Assembly: GCF_010731595.1 (NCBI RefSeq) | Contig: NZ_AP022582.1 | Span: forward strand, 4,898,001 to 4,962,000 | From: Mycobacterium seoulense | GTDB lineage: Bacteria; Actinomycetota; Actinomycetes; Mycobacteriales; Mycobacteriaceae | DNA: 64,000 nt | Reading direction: 5' to 3' | Part shown: piece by piece, positions 8,369-18,304 of the stretch | Numbering within the stretch: the stretch's first letter is position 1 | Layout: each line of letters begins with the position of its first letter | Translations under genes and position numbers: made by a program | The notes under the pieces: generated by a model | What the model was told of the DNA's origin: nothing | The model's database searches: none | Seen by the model: only the letters and a program-made list of their open reading frames with translations

Positions 8369-9087
8369 GGCAGCTCGGCCAGCACGGTTTCGCCGGCGAC
8401 CGCCCGCTGGCCCTGGTGGACCAGCGGCTCGGCGCCCGCCGGCAGATAGGTGTCGAGCCGGGAGCCGAACCGGATCAGCCCGTAGGTGTCGCCGATGGTC
8501 AGCTTGTCCCCGACGCGCGCGTCGCAGATGATGCGCCGCGCCAACAGCCCGGCGACCTGCACCGCCACCACCTCCGCGCCGTTGGGCGTCCGGATCCGCA
8601 GGCTGGTGCGCTCGTTCTCGGTGCTGGCCGCGGGCAGGTCGGCCGAGCCGAACCGGCCGGGCCGGTGCTGCACCGCGATCACCTCGCCGCTCACCGGTGC
8701 GCGCTGCACGTGCGCGTCCAGCAGCGAAAGGAAGATGCTGACCCGCGGCAGCGGTGTGTCGCCCATGCCGAGTTCGGCGGGCGGGGCGGCGGAGTCGATG
8801 ACGCAGACCACCCCGTCGGCGGGGGCGACGATCGCGCCCGGCCGGGTCGGCGGCACCCGGGGCGGGTGGCGGAAGAACCCCGCGCAGGCGGCCGCCGCCA
8901 GCAGGCCGGCCCGCCGCACCCACCGGTGCCTGCGGCCGGCCAGCGCCACGGCGAGCCCGGCGGCGATGAACGGGCGGCCGGCCGGATGTACCGGCGGAAC
9001 GGTCGAGCGCACCAACTCCATCGCGTGCTGGGGGCTGAACGTCGGATCCTCGGCGGTGGGGCCGATAGGGCGGGGGCGTCGTGCCAC
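8365..9087 (-). CDS. psd: Phosphatidylserine decarboxylase proenzyme
   Basis: This 240-residue proenzyme decarboxylates the PssA product to phosphatidylethanolamine. It belongs to the short archaeal/actinobacterial class. The self-cleavage site that yields the pyruvoyl group is FGS within [11 protein letters not shown], with Ser209 by codon count. Other family segments are [29 protein letters not shown] and [15 protein letters not shown]. The start is GTG ([10 protein letters not shown]), the only in-frame choice that agrees with M. tuberculosis Psd. It is the first gene of the psd-pssA-ATPase run; 125 bp separate it from the moeA stop. Confidence 0.95.
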   Translation of the reverse strand: MARRPRPIGPTAEDPTFSPQHAMELVRSTVPPVHPAGRPFIAAGLAVALAGRRHRWVRRAGLLAAAACAGFFRHPPRVPPTRPGAIVAPADGVVCVIDSAAPPAELGMGDTPLPRVSIFLSLLDAHVQRAPVSGEVIAVQHRPGRFGSADLPAASTENERTSLRIRTPNGAEVVAVQVAGLLARRIICDARVGDKLTIGDTYGLIRFGSRLDTYLPAGAEPLVHQGQRAVAGETVLAELP

Positions 9088-9212
9088 GCGGCCATCTTAC
9101 GAAAGGCGGGGGCCGGTTGGTTCCGGCCCGCAGGGGGAACGCCCGCCTTCGACCGGGCCGACGAGTTCCATCGCCAGGTGGCCACCCCGGCGGCCCAAGC
9201 CTGATTGCCCGC

Positions 9213-10418
9213 CTAGGTCAGGTCCCAGACCTGCAGCTCGGTCCCCTCCGGCACCTCGACGACGTCCTCGGGGATGTCCAGCAACGCGTTCGCCGACGCC
9301 AGCCAGCGCAGGTGATGCGAGGCCGGCGGGCCGTAACTGGTGACGGTGCCGGCGTCGCGGTCCAGCACCGCGCGGCGGAATTGCCGCTTGCCGCGCGGCG
9401 AGGTCAACGACTCGGTGAGCACGGCGGCCCGGTGTGGGCGCTCGGCGTCCGCCAGGCCCATGGCGTTGCGCAGCGCGGGCCGGATGAACACCTCGAAGGA
9501 CACCAGGGCGCTCACCGGGTTGCCCGGCAGGGTGACGATTGTCGCGCCGGCCACCCGGCCGATGCCCTGCGGCATGCCCGGCTGCATCGCCACCTTGACG
9601 AACTCGACGCCCTGGTCGCCTTCGCGGCCGAAGGCGTCCTTGACCACCTCGTACGCGCCGGCACTGACCCCGCCGCTGGTGATGATCACGTCGGCGTCGG
9701 CGGCGTACCGCTCGAGGAGCGCGCTGAACTGCGTGACGTCGTCTTCGGCGGTCACGACGGCGACCACCTCGGCGCCGGCCTCGCGGACCGCCCCGGCCAG
9801 CATGATCGAGTTGGACTCGTAGATCTGTCCGGGCCGCAGCGGGTTCCCCGGCGACACCAGCTCCGACCCGGTGGACATCACCAGCACCCGCTGGCGCGGG
9901 ATCACCGGCAGCTCGGCCATGCCCAGCGCCGCGGCCAGGCCCAGCACGGCCGGTGTCACCGGCTGGCCGCGCCGCAGCACGGTGGTGCCGGCGGCGACGT
10001 CCTCGCCGGCCCGGCGGATGTGCGCGCCGGCCGGGCGCGGCGCCCGGATCGACACCACGTCCACCCCGCCGTCGGTGTCCTCGACCGGCACGACGGCCGT
10101 CGCCCCGGCGGGCAGCGGCGCGCCGGTCATGATGCGGTGCGCGGTGTCAGGTTGCAGCGTCAGCTCGTCGGTGCGCCCGGCGGGAATGTCCTCGGCGACC
10201 TTGAGCACCACCGGATGCTCGGGCGTGGCGCCGGACGTCTCCTCGGCACGCACCGCATACCCGTCCATCGCGGAGTTGTCGAAGACCGGCAGCGCCAGCC
10301 GCGCCACCACGTCCTCGGCCAGGGCCAGCCCCTGCGCCTCGGCCAGCGCGGCGGTGACCGCCGGGCGCGCCCGGATGAGTTCGGCTACGACACGTTGATG
10401 CTCAGCTACCGACCGCAC
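9213..10418 (-). CDS. moeA2: Molybdopterin molybdenumtransferase MoeA
   Basis: The protein inserts molybdenum into adenylylated molybdopterin. The chosen GTG start (VRSVAEHQRVVAELI) gives 401 residues and matches remembered MoeA2 (Rv0438c). Characteristic parts are LPVFDNSAMDGYAVRAEE (~residues 45-62), THRIMTGAPLP, the MogA-like nucleotide site TSGGVSAGAYEVVKDAF and LPGNPVSALVSFE. An upstream extension in the same frame is arginine-rich and not family-like. The 3' end is followed by 125 bp before psd, so it may share a transcript with it. Confidence 0.92.
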   Translation of the reverse strand: MRSVAEHQRVVAELIRARPAVTAALAEAQGLALAEDVVARLALPVFDNSAMDGYAVRAEETSGATPEHPVVLKVAEDIPAGRTDELTLQPDTAHRIMTGAPLPAGATAVVPVEDTDGGVDVVSIRAPRPAGAHIRRAGEDVAAGTTVLRRGQPVTPAVLGLAAALGMAELPVIPRQRVLVMSTGSELVSPGNPLRPGQIYESNSIMLAGAVREAGAEVVAVVTAEDDVTQFSALLERYAADADVIITSGGVSAGAYEVVKDAFGREGDQGVEFVKVAMQPGMPQGIGRVAGATIVTLPGNPVSALVSFEVFIRPALRNAMGLADAERPHRAAVLTESLTSPRGKRQFRRAVLDRDAGTVTSYGPPASHHLRWLASANALLDIPEDVVEVPEGTELQVWDLT

Positions 10419-10491
10419 CCGGCCATTATCGGCCGGTCGGATTCCAACGCCGACCCCGGTGAGGCGTCGGGGCCGACGTAGAGTCGAGAAC

Positions 10492-10965
10492 GTGATTACC
10501 GGAGTGGCCCACACCGGGGTGTGCGTTCCGGATTGCGAGGCCGCCGTGGCCTTCTACCGCGACGTGTTGGGCCTGCATGTGCTCTCGCCGCCGTATGTCA
10601 TGACGGGTAACGCCATTCGCGACGACATGGGCGAGCTGGTCGGCGATCCCAGCATGAAGGCGGCAATCGTGGGATTCGACGGCGACGGCGATCGGGTGCT
10701 CGAGGTCATCGAATACCTCGGCGAAGACGGGCGCTCCGGCGGCAGGGCCCTCACCGACCACGGGCTGTCCCACGTCGGGCTGATCTGTACGGACCTCGAC
10801 GCCACCCGGGCGGAGCTGGAGAGCAAGGGCGTGCGCTTCCTGGTCAGCGGAACCGCGGAGGTCGCGCGGGTCCGCACCACGTGGTTCGTCGACCCGTGGG
10901 GTGTGGTGTTCATCCTGGTGGAGAAGAGCCGGCCGCGGCGACCGTACTACGCGCAATGGGACTGA
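10492..10965 (+). CDS. VOC (glyoxalase/bleomycin-resistance) family protein
   Basis: The 157-residue protein starts at GTG (VITGVAHTGVCVPDCEAAVAFYRDVLGL). The vicinal-oxygen-chelate fold is evident: the N-terminal V-H-T-G strand with metal-ligand His, AVAFYRDVLGLHVL, then the second half SHVGLICTDLDATRAELESKGV and FVDPWGVVFILVE carrying further His/Glu ligands. It could be a lyase, isomerase or dioxygenase-type enzyme. It overlaps the monooxygenase gene by 10 bp, so the two probably act on one catabolic substrate. It is divergent from moeA. Confidence 0.8.
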   Translation: MITGVAHTGVCVPDCEAAVAFYRDVLGLHVLSPPYVMTGNAIRDDMGELVGDPSMKAAIVGFDGDGDRVLEVIEYLGEDGRSGGRALTDHGLSHVGLICTDLDATRAELESKGVRFLVSGTAEVARVRTTWFVDPWGVVFILVEKSRPRRPYYAQWD

Positions 10966-12398
10966 AGCCGACCGTCGGGATCATCGGCGCGGGCGCCGGC
11001 GGCATCGCCATGGGCATCCAGCTGGCCGAGGGCGGCTACGAGTTCACCATCTTCGACCGGGCCGACGGCTTCGGCGGGACCTGGCGCCACAACACCTTCC
11101 CGGGCGCGGCGTGCGACGTCCCGTCGCACCTCTACTCGTATTCCTTTGCGCCCAACCCGCGGTGGAGCAAGACCTACGCCAACCAGCCCGAGATTCTGGC
11201 CTACCTCGAGAAGGTGGCCGCCCGGCACGGGCTGGGCGCGCGCCTGCGGGCGAACACCGCGATCAGCGCCGCGCGCTGGTCGGACACCCGGCGCCGCTGG
11301 ACGCTGACCGACGGCGACGGCGGCGAGCACGAGTTCGACGCGGTGGTCAGCGCCGTCGGGATGCTCGACGTGCCGCACATCCCCGACATCCCGGGTGCGC
11401 AGCGCTTCCGCGGGCGCCGATTCCATTCGGCGCGTTGGGATCACAGCAAGCCGACGGCCGGTGAGCGGGTGGCCTCCATCGGCACGGGCGCCAGCGCGAT
11501 CCAGTACGTGCCCGCGATCGCGCCAAAGACCGCGCACCTGACCGTGTTTCAGCGGACGCCGATCTGGATCGCGCCCCGGTTCGACTTCCCGTTCACCCCC
11601 GAGCAGCAGGAGCTGTTCGAGCGCGACCCGGCGACGGCGCGAAAGCTGCGCGACGAGGCGTTCGACGCCTACGAGTCGTCCAGTTTCGACGTCGATGCGG
11701 CGCAGACCCGGGAAGCGACCGAGCTGGCCCGCAGCTACCTCATGCGCAAGGTGACCGACCCCGAGCTGCGCGCGAAGCTGACGCCGGACTACCCGGCCGG
11801 CTGCAAGCGGCCGCTGATGTCACGCGACTGGTATCCCACGTTCGCGCTGCCCAACGTCTCCCTGGAGACGGCCGCCATCGCCGAGATCACCGAGCGGGGA
11901 GTGCGCACCGCCGACGGCGTCGAGCACCGCGTCGACACCATCATCTACGGCACCGGCTTCACCGCGGCCGACTATCTCGCCAGTATCGACGTGTACGGAA
12001 CCGGCGGGCGCCGTCTGGCCGACGACTGGAGCGACGGTGCGGAGGCGTACCTGGGCACGCTGGTGACCGGTTACCCGAACTTCTTCACGCTGTACGGCCC
12101 CAACACCAACGGCGTCAACTCGATCATCTACATCCACGAGGCGCAGACGACCTTCGTCCGCCGCATCCTCGACGTCATGGACGGCCGCGGCGCGCGCACC
12201 GTCGAGGTCACGCAGGACGCGCAGCGCCGCTACAACGACGAGATCCAGGCGGCCATGGCGGGCAAGGTGTGGCTGGCGTGCAGCAACTACTTCCGGCATC
12301 GCAGCGGGAAGGTGGTCACCCAATTGCCTTACAGCGGGCGGACCTTCTTCGAGCGCACCCGCGAGCCGGTCGACGCCGACTACCGCTGGGACCGGTAG
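10956..12398 (+). CDS. Flavin-containing (Baeyer-Villiger-type) monooxygenase
   Basis: The 480-residue FAD/NADPH enzyme starts MGLKPTVGIIGAGAGG. The FAD Rossmann motif GIIGAGAGGIAMG is at residues ~7-19. The BVMO-like fingerprint FRGRRFHSARWDHS (F-x-G-x-x-x-H-x-x-x-W) is at ~150-163, and the NADPH motif IGTGASAIQ follows. It probably inserts oxygen into a ketone or hydroxylates a lipophilic substrate; identity is open. It overlaps the VOC gene by 10 bp. After its TAG the same frame stays open for another 83 codons (see the separate entry). Confidence 0.87.
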   Translation: MGLKPTVGIIGAGAGGIAMGIQLAEGGYEFTIFDRADGFGGTWRHNTFPGAACDVPSHLYSYSFAPNPRWSKTYANQPEILAYLEKVAARHGLGARLRANTAISAARWSDTRRRWTLTDGDGGEHEFDAVVSAVGMLDVPHIPDIPGAQRFRGRRFHSARWDHSKPTAGERVASIGTGASAIQYVPAIAPKTAHLTVFQRTPIWIAPRFDFPFTPEQQELFERDPATARKLRDEAFDAYESSSFDVDAAQTREATELARSYLMRKVTDPELRAKLTPDYPAGCKRPLMSRDWYPTFALPNVSLETAAIAEITERGVRTADGVEHRVDTIIYGTGFTAADYLASIDVYGTGGRRLADDWSDGAEAYLGTLVTGYPNFFTLYGPNTNGVNSIIYIHEAQTTFVRRILDVMDGRGARTVEVTQDAQRRYNDEIQAAMAGKVWLACSNYFRHRSGKVVTQLPYSGRTFFERTREPVDADYRWDR

Positions 12399-12650
12399 TT
12401 CGCCGAAGGCCTGCGGCGCAGCCGGCGGCGGCCTCTGGTCGAGGGGGCCCGGCCGGGCAACCCGTGGCTCAGGCCCGGGCGCCTCGGTCGCTTGACCCGC
12501 TCCGCGGTCCTGATCGGGGCGCTGAACGCCGTCTCGACCTTCATCCGCAACCACGCGGCGGCCCGCTTCGACCTCACCTGCACGGCCAAACCCTACGTCG
12601 CGCCCGTGCCGCGAACCGATGCGCGGCGCCTAAAGTTCGCTCACCATTAA
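12399..12650 (+). other. In-frame open stretch after the monooxygenase stop
   Basis: Directly after the TAG at 12396-12398 the same frame continues for 83 sense codons to TAA at 12648-12650. It contains a protein-like segment (LTRSAVLIGALNAVSTFIRN). No clear start codon with a ribosome site lies inside, and I do not recognise the sequence. It may be a chance open frame in 70% GC DNA or the decayed tail of a fused or neighbouring gene. The convergent cupin gene ends at 12647, touching its end. Confidence 0.35.
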
Positions 12651-13144
12651 CCCTGCACCCAGTAGTTGTCGTGGCGGACGAACCACTCCCGGCGTTCGTC
12701 GTCGGTCATGTCCGCCAGCGCCGCGAAGCCTTCGAAGTAGGCCTCCCGCGGCGCGCCCGGAGCGAACAGCATCAGGATCGACGCCGGTTCGTCGGCCTCG
12801 TTGCGGAAGCCGTGGACGCCGCCGGGCGGCACGTAGAGGAAGTCGCCCTGCCGGCCCTCGGCCCACTGGGTGCCGTCGTAGAGCTTCATCGTGCCCGAGA
12901 GCACGAAGAACGCCTCGGACATCGCCCGGTGGAAATGCGGCCCGGGCCCGCCACCGGCCGCGGGGATGTCGACGCGGTAGAGCCCGTAGTCGCCGTCGGT
13001 CGCCTGTTGGTTGGCCAGGTAGTGGTACTTGGCGCCGCCGGCTTCGTAGTCGGGCGGCGAGTCGGCGCGCTTCAGCCAGGCGCTGAGCTCGGGCTCGTCC
13101 TTGGTGTATCGGGGCGGGGGATAGGGCGGCACGACGAGGGACAT
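12647..13144 (-). CDS. Single-domain cupin protein
   Basis: This 165-residue protein starts MSLVVPPYPPPRYTKDEPEL. The cupin metal motifs are intact: PGPHFHRAMSEAFFVLSGTMKLYDG (H-x-H...E, residues ~69-93) and GDFLYVPPGGVHGF with the third His. The C-terminal helix carries DERREWFVRHDNYW. The fold usually binds Fe, Mn or Zn; the family covers dioxygenases, isomerases and sensors, so no reaction is assigned. The gene is divergent from the M24-like gene, with at most ~31 bp between starts. Confidence 0.8.
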   Translation of the reverse strand: MSLVVPPYPPPRYTKDEPELSAWLKRADSPPDYEAGGAKYHYLANQQATDGDYGLYRVDIPAAGGGPGPHFHRAMSEAFFVLSGTMKLYDGTQWAEGRQGDFLYVPPGGVHGFRNEADEPASILMLFAPGAPREAYFEGFAALADMTDDERREWFVRHDNYWVQG

Positions 13145-13175
13145 GCTTCCAGTGTGCGGCTCTACCATCGCGGGG

Positions 13176-13943
13176 GTGGGGAAGTCGGCGGCGGAAGAGG
13201 TTCGGGCGGAACGGCTCCTGGACGCCCAGGAGAACGCGGAGCGGCTCTTCGACGAAATCGAGCGGCGCGCGATGATCCGCCCCGGCGTCTCCGAGCAGCA
13301 GTTGTCCGACGAGATCAACCGGCTCGCCGCCGACATGTTCGGGGTCACCCGGCACTGGCATCGGCGGATCGTGCGGGCCGGTGAGAACACGCTGCAGCCC
13401 TTCCACGAGCGGCCGCCGGACCGGGTGGTCGGCGACGGCGACGTCGTCTTCCTCGACCTCGGCCCGATCTTCGCCGAGTGGGAGGCGGACTTCGGCCGGA
13501 CCTTCGTGCTCGGCGACGACCCCGACAAAACCGCCGTCCGCGACGCGCTGCCCCGGGTGTGGCAGGCCGGCCGCGAGTACTTCCGCCGGCGCCCGGACGT
13601 CACCGGCGCCGAGCTGTACGACTTCGTCGTCGGGGTGGCGCACGCCGAGGGTTTCGAGTTCGCCAGTCCCATCGCCGGTCACCTGGTCGGGGAGTTCCCG
13701 CACAAGAAGATCGCCGGGCCCGGCGTCCAGTGGTACATCGCGCCGGGGTCGGACAAACCGATGCGGCGCACGGACCCGGCCGGCCGCGTGTGCCATTGGA
13801 TCCTGGAGATCCACCTGGCCGACCGGGCCCGCGGCTTCGGCGGCTTCTACGAGCAGCTGCTCGACCTCAGCCGATCGCAAGCGCGGCGCATGCGCCGGGC
13901 CCGGCGGGTCGGCACCATCGACCTCAGCCGAGGGGATACGTGA
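13176..13943 (+). CDS. M24-family metallopeptidase (aminopeptidase P-like)
   Basis: A GTG at 13176 (VGKSAAEEVRAERLLDAQ) is preferred over an ATG at 13143 that would overlap the divergent cupin start; it gives 255 residues. The pita-bread metal ligands all appear: Asp in VFLDLGP, Asp in EADFGRT, His in IAGHLVGEFPH, Glu in ILEIHLA and Glu in FYEQLL. It is therefore probably an active dinuclear metalloenzyme, but M24 also includes creatinase-like hydrolases. Its last 20 bp overlap the convergent SDR gene. Confidence 0.78.
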   Translation: MGKSAAEEVRAERLLDAQENAERLFDEIERRAMIRPGVSEQQLSDEINRLAADMFGVTRHWHRRIVRAGENTLQPFHERPPDRVVGDGDVVFLDLGPIFAEWEADFGRTFVLGDDPDKTAVRDALPRVWQAGREYFRRRPDVTGAELYDFVVGVAHAEGFEFASPIAGHLVGEFPHKKIAGPGVQWYIAPGSDKPMRRTDPAGRVCHWILEIHLADRARGFGGFYEQLLDLSRSQARRMRRARRVGTIDLSRGDT

Positions 13944-14835
13944 CGCCGGTGAGCTCCTCGGAGACCGCCCACAGCCGCCGCTGCGTGTCGACGTCGTGCG
14001 ACTTCTCGCTGGAGCCAACGATTTTCGGGTAGCCGCGTTGCTCGCCGAACCCGTCGGGGCCGTAGTACTGGCCGCCGAGCACACCGGGGTCGGTCGCGGC
14101 GCGCAGCGTCGGGAGGGCGCCCATGTCCGCCCCCTGGAACAGTGGTTCGATCAGCGGCGTGATGCGCGCGAGCAGCGGGGGCAGGTTGCGGACGAGTTCG
14201 GTCCGCGAGCCGCCGGGGTGGGCGGCGACGGCGATCGTCGTGCCGTGCGGCGCGAGCCGCCGCTGCAACTCGTAGGTGAACAACAGGTTGGCGAGCTTGG
14301 ACTGGCCGTAGGCCCCCACCCGGCTGTAGCCGCGTTCCCACTGCAGGTCGTCGAAGTGGATGTCGGCGCGGATCCGGTGGCCAAGGCTGCTGACGGTGAC
14401 GACACGGGAGCCGGCGACGGGCAGGAGCCGGTCCAGGAGCAGGCCGGTGAACGCGAAGTGGCCCAGGTGGTTGGTGCCGAACTGCAGCTCGAAGCCGTCC
14501 TTGGTGGTGGACTTCGGCGTCCACATGACACCCGCGTTGTTGATCAACAGGTCGATGCGGTCGTGCGCGGAGCGCAGCTGCTCGGCCGCGGCGCGCACGG
14601 ACTCCAGCGAGGTCAGGTCGAGCTCCTGGAGCGCGACGTCGGCGTGCGGGCTCTTCGCGGTGATCCGCGCGGCGGCGTCCTTGCCCTTGTCGAGGTTGCG
14701 CACCGCCAGCACCACGTGGGCGCCGTGGTCGGCGAGCGCCAGGGCGGTCTCGTAGCCGAGTCCGGTGTTGGCCCCGGTGATGACGGCGACCCGGCCGCTC
14801 TGGTCGGGAATGTCCGTGGCGGTCCACTTGGCCAT
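13924..14835 (-). CDS. Short-chain dehydrogenase/reductase (Rv0439c type)
   Basis: The 303-residue protein starts MAKWTATDIPDQSGRVAVITGANTGLG. It has the NAD(P)-binding motif TGANTGLG (~residues 20-27), NNAGVMWTP, catalytic Ser in TVSSLGH and YGQSK Tyr-Lys. It matches the dehydrogenase remembered between moeA2 and groEL2 in M. tuberculosis. The substrate is unknown. It is divergent from a TetR gene across 102 bp, which predicts control by that regulator. Confidence 0.85.
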   Translation of the reverse strand: MAKWTATDIPDQSGRVAVITGANTGLGYETALALADHGAHVVLAVRNLDKGKDAAARITAKSPHADVALQELDLTSLESVRAAAEQLRSAHDRIDLLINNAGVMWTPKSTTKDGFELQFGTNHLGHFAFTGLLLDRLLPVAGSRVVTVSSLGHRIRADIHFDDLQWERGYSRVGAYGQSKLANLLFTYELQRRLAPHGTTIAVAAHPGGSRTELVRNLPPLLARITPLIEPLFQGADMGALPTLRAATDPGVLGGQYYGPDGFGEQRGYPKIVGSSEKSHDVDTQRRLWAVSEELTGVTYPLG

Positions 14836-14937
14836 GGAAAGCTCCTAAACTAGTAAGGTAAACGGGGCGAGCGCTCCGGTTGGTGTTCACTATACGGAAC
14901 GCACGCCCCGCTTTGTCAACCGATTCGAGGTGAACTC
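14836..14937. promoter_or_regulatory. Divergent SDR/TetR intergenic operator region
   Basis: The 102-bp gap contains an 8-bp perfect palindrome GAGCGCTC (14869-14876) and a longer-range inverted pair CGGGGCG (14863-14869) and CGCCCCG (14904-14910). The AT-rich box ACTAGTAAGGTAAAC lies next to the SDR start, and CACTATACGGAAC includes a possible -10 for the TetR gene. Which dyad binds the regulator cannot be told from sequence. Confidence 0.45.
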
Positions 14938-15504
14938 ATGGCGCAACCCGCACGGCCGCTGCGCGCCGACGCGGCGCGCAACCGTGCGCGCGTGCTGGAC
15001 GTCGCCTACGCAACCTTTGCGGCCGAGGGCCTGTCGGTGCCGATCGACGAGATCGCCCGGCGCGCCGGCGTCGGCGCCGGCACCGTCTACCGGCACTTCC
15101 CCACCAAAGAGGCGCTGTTTCAGGCCGTGATCGAGAACCGGATGCAGCGCCTCGTCGACGACGGGCGCGCCCTGTTGGAGTCCGAGGGGCCGGGGGAGGC
15201 GCTGTTCGCCTTCCTGCGCTCCATGGTGTTGCAGTGGGGCGCGGCGGACCGCGGCCTGGTCGACGCCCTGGCCGGGTACGGAATCGACATCGCCTGTGCG
15301 GCGCCCGAGGCCGAAGACGCCTTCAAGGCCATGCTCGGCGAGCTGCTGCGCGCCGCGCAGCAAGCGGGCACCGCGCGGCGCGACGTCGACATGCGGGACG
15401 TGAAGGCGATCCTGGTCGGCTGCCAGGCGATGCAGGCCTACGACTCGGCGCTGGCCGAGCGGGCGACCGACGTCGTCATCGACGGCTTACGCGCGCAGCG
15501 ATAA
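14938..15504 (+). CDS. TetR-family transcriptional regulator
   Basis: The 188-residue protein starts MAQPARPLRADAARNRARVLD. The helix-turn-helix VPIDEIARRAGVGAGTVYRHFPTKEALF (~residues 36-63) is standard for TetR. The C-terminal part is a short ligand/dimer domain without a specific signature. It is divergent from the SDR gene and ends 13 bp before the first CIRCE element of groEL2, so it probably stops before the heat-shock promoter. Confidence 0.87.
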   Translation: MAQPARPLRADAARNRARVLDVAYATFAAEGLSVPIDEIARRAGVGAGTVYRHFPTKEALFQAVIENRMQRLVDDGRALLESEGPGEALFAFLRSMVLQWGAADRGLVDALAGYGIDIACAAPEAEDAFKAMLGELLRAAQQAGTARRDVDMRDVKAILVGCQAMQAYDSALAERATDVVIDGLRAQR

Positions 15505-15516
15505 GGCCCGGCTGTT

Positions 15517-15543
15517 CTTGCACTCGGCATAGGCGAGTGCTAA
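15517..15543. promoter_or_regulatory. CIRCE operator 1 upstream of groEL2
   Basis: The arms TTGCACTC (15518-15525) and GAGTGCTAA (15535-15543) flank a 9-base spacer, matching CIRCE (TTAGCACTC-N9-GAGTGCTAA) apart from one base missing in the left arm. HrcA represses groE genes through CIRCE in mycobacteria. Confidence 0.93.
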
Positions 15544-15551
15544 GAATGACG

Positions 15552-15578
15552 TTGGCACTCGCGACTGGCGAGTGCTAG
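15552..15578. promoter_or_regulatory. CIRCE operator 2 upstream of groEL2
   Basis: The arms TTGGCACTC (15552-15560) and GAGTGCTAG (15570-15578) flank a 9-base spacer. The centre is 34 bp after that of operator 1, about three helical turns, so two HrcA dimers could sit on one face. The groEL2 start is 130 bp downstream. Confidence 0.95.
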
Positions 15579-17333
<1,755 letters not shown>

Positions 17334-17349
17334 GTCCACCAATCAACGG

Positions 17350-17384
17350 AAAAGCCCGGCTCCCACCAGGAGCCGGGCTTTTTC
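17350..17384 (+). terminator. Intrinsic terminator of groEL2
   Basis: A perfect 11-bp stem AGCCCGGCTCC / GGAGCCGGGCT (17353-17363 and 17369-17379) has a 5-base loop and a run of five T. Flanking A and T bases extend the stem to 14 bp. It starts 16 bp after the groEL2 stop. Confidence 0.95.
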
Positions 17385-17395
17385 GTGTCTCAAGT

Positions 17396-17457
17396 CGCCG
17401 AGCGTGAAGCTAGCCGCGCATTCGACGCCGAGCGTGCGACCAGCTTCACGTTCGGCG
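17396..17457. repeat. Short composite direct/inverted repeat
   Basis: CGCCGAGCGTG occurs twice in direct orientation (17396-17406 and 17426-17436). GCCGAGCGTGAAGCT (17397-17411) pairs 14 of 15 with AGCTTCACGTTCGGC (17442-17456), allowing a hairpin with a 30-base loop. It sits between the groEL2 terminator and an SDR gene and resembles dispersed non-coding palindromic repeats of mycobacteria; copies elsewhere could not be checked. Confidence 0.6.
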
Positions 17458-17473
17458 TCCGTAGGGTTAAGAA

Positions 17474-18304
17474 ATGGCCCTTCCGACTCCCTCACCCACC
17501 AGTACCGCCGTCGTGACCGGCGCGTCGTCGGGCATCGGCGCCGACATCGCCCGCGAGCTGGCCGACCGCGGCCACGGCGTCACGCTCGTCGCCCGCCGCG
17601 AAGACCGGCTGCGTGAACTCGCCGAGGAACTCGGCCGCCGCGTCCGCACCGAGGTGATCGCCTGCGACGTCGCGGATCCCGCCGCCCGAGCGGGCCTCCT
17701 GGACGAGGTCGGCCGCCGCGGGCTGACCGCCGACATCCTGGTCAACAACGCGGGCATCGGCACCATGGGCTCGGTGACGAAAACGCCCGTCGCCGCGGAG
17801 ATCGCCCAGGTGCGGGTCAACGTCGAGGCCGTCATCGACCTGACCACCCGCGCGGTCCAGCAGATGGTGCCGCGCGGACGCGGCGCGATCCTCAACGTCG
17901 GATCCACCGCGGGCTTTCACCCCATCCCGGGCCAGTCCGGCTATTCGGCCACCAAGGCGTTCGTGAACACCTACACCGAAGGAGTGCGCTCCGAGCTCGC
18001 CGGCAGCGGTGTCACGGTCGCGCTGCTGTGCCCCGGACCGGTGCGCACCGAGTTCCTGCAGAACGCCGGCATGGACGAGCGGGACTTCGCCAGCGCGTTT
18101 CCGAAGTTCATGTGGATGCCGTCGCGGGACGTGGCGCGCGTGGGCGTCGACGCGCTCGAGCACGACCGCGGAACGGTGATCGCCGGGCTGCCGAGCCGGG
18201 TGACCACCCGCGTGTTCCAGTTCATGCCGCGGCGGCTGCTGCTGCCGCTGCTCAAGAGCCAGCACCCCGGCCTCAAACGCGACGCGGACCGGTCACCGGC
18301 CTGA
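17474..18304 (+). CDS. Short-chain dehydrogenase/reductase
   Basis: The 276-residue protein starts [22 protein letters not shown]. It shows [12 protein letters not shown] (~residues 15-26), NNAGIGTMG, catalytic Ser in NVGSTAGFHP and YSATK. The C-terminal region is hydrophobic and basic (RVFQFMPRRLLLPLLK), as in DltE-like SDRs that associate with membranes. Substrate unknown. Its last 12 bp overlap the convergent CMD-family gene. Confidence 0.85.
   Translation: MALPTPSPTSTAVVTGASSGIGADIARELADRGHGVTLVARREDRLRELAEELGRRVRTEVIACDVADPAARAGLLDEVGRRGLTADILVNNAGIGTMGSVTKTPVAAEIAQVRVNVEAVIDLTTRAVQQMVPRGRGAILNVGSTAGFHPIPGQSGYSATKAFVNTYTEGVRSELAGSGVTVALLCPGPVRTEFLQNAGMDERDFASAFPKFMWMPSRDVARVGVDALEHDRGTVIAGLPSRVTTRVFQFMPRRLLLPLLKSQHPGLKRDADRSPA

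Noticed and set aside
12630..14084. 484-codon minus-strand frame spanning the cupin and M24-like genes
   Set aside because: It overlaps the cupin gene in a different frame and the M24 gene on the other strand, and it has no family motif.
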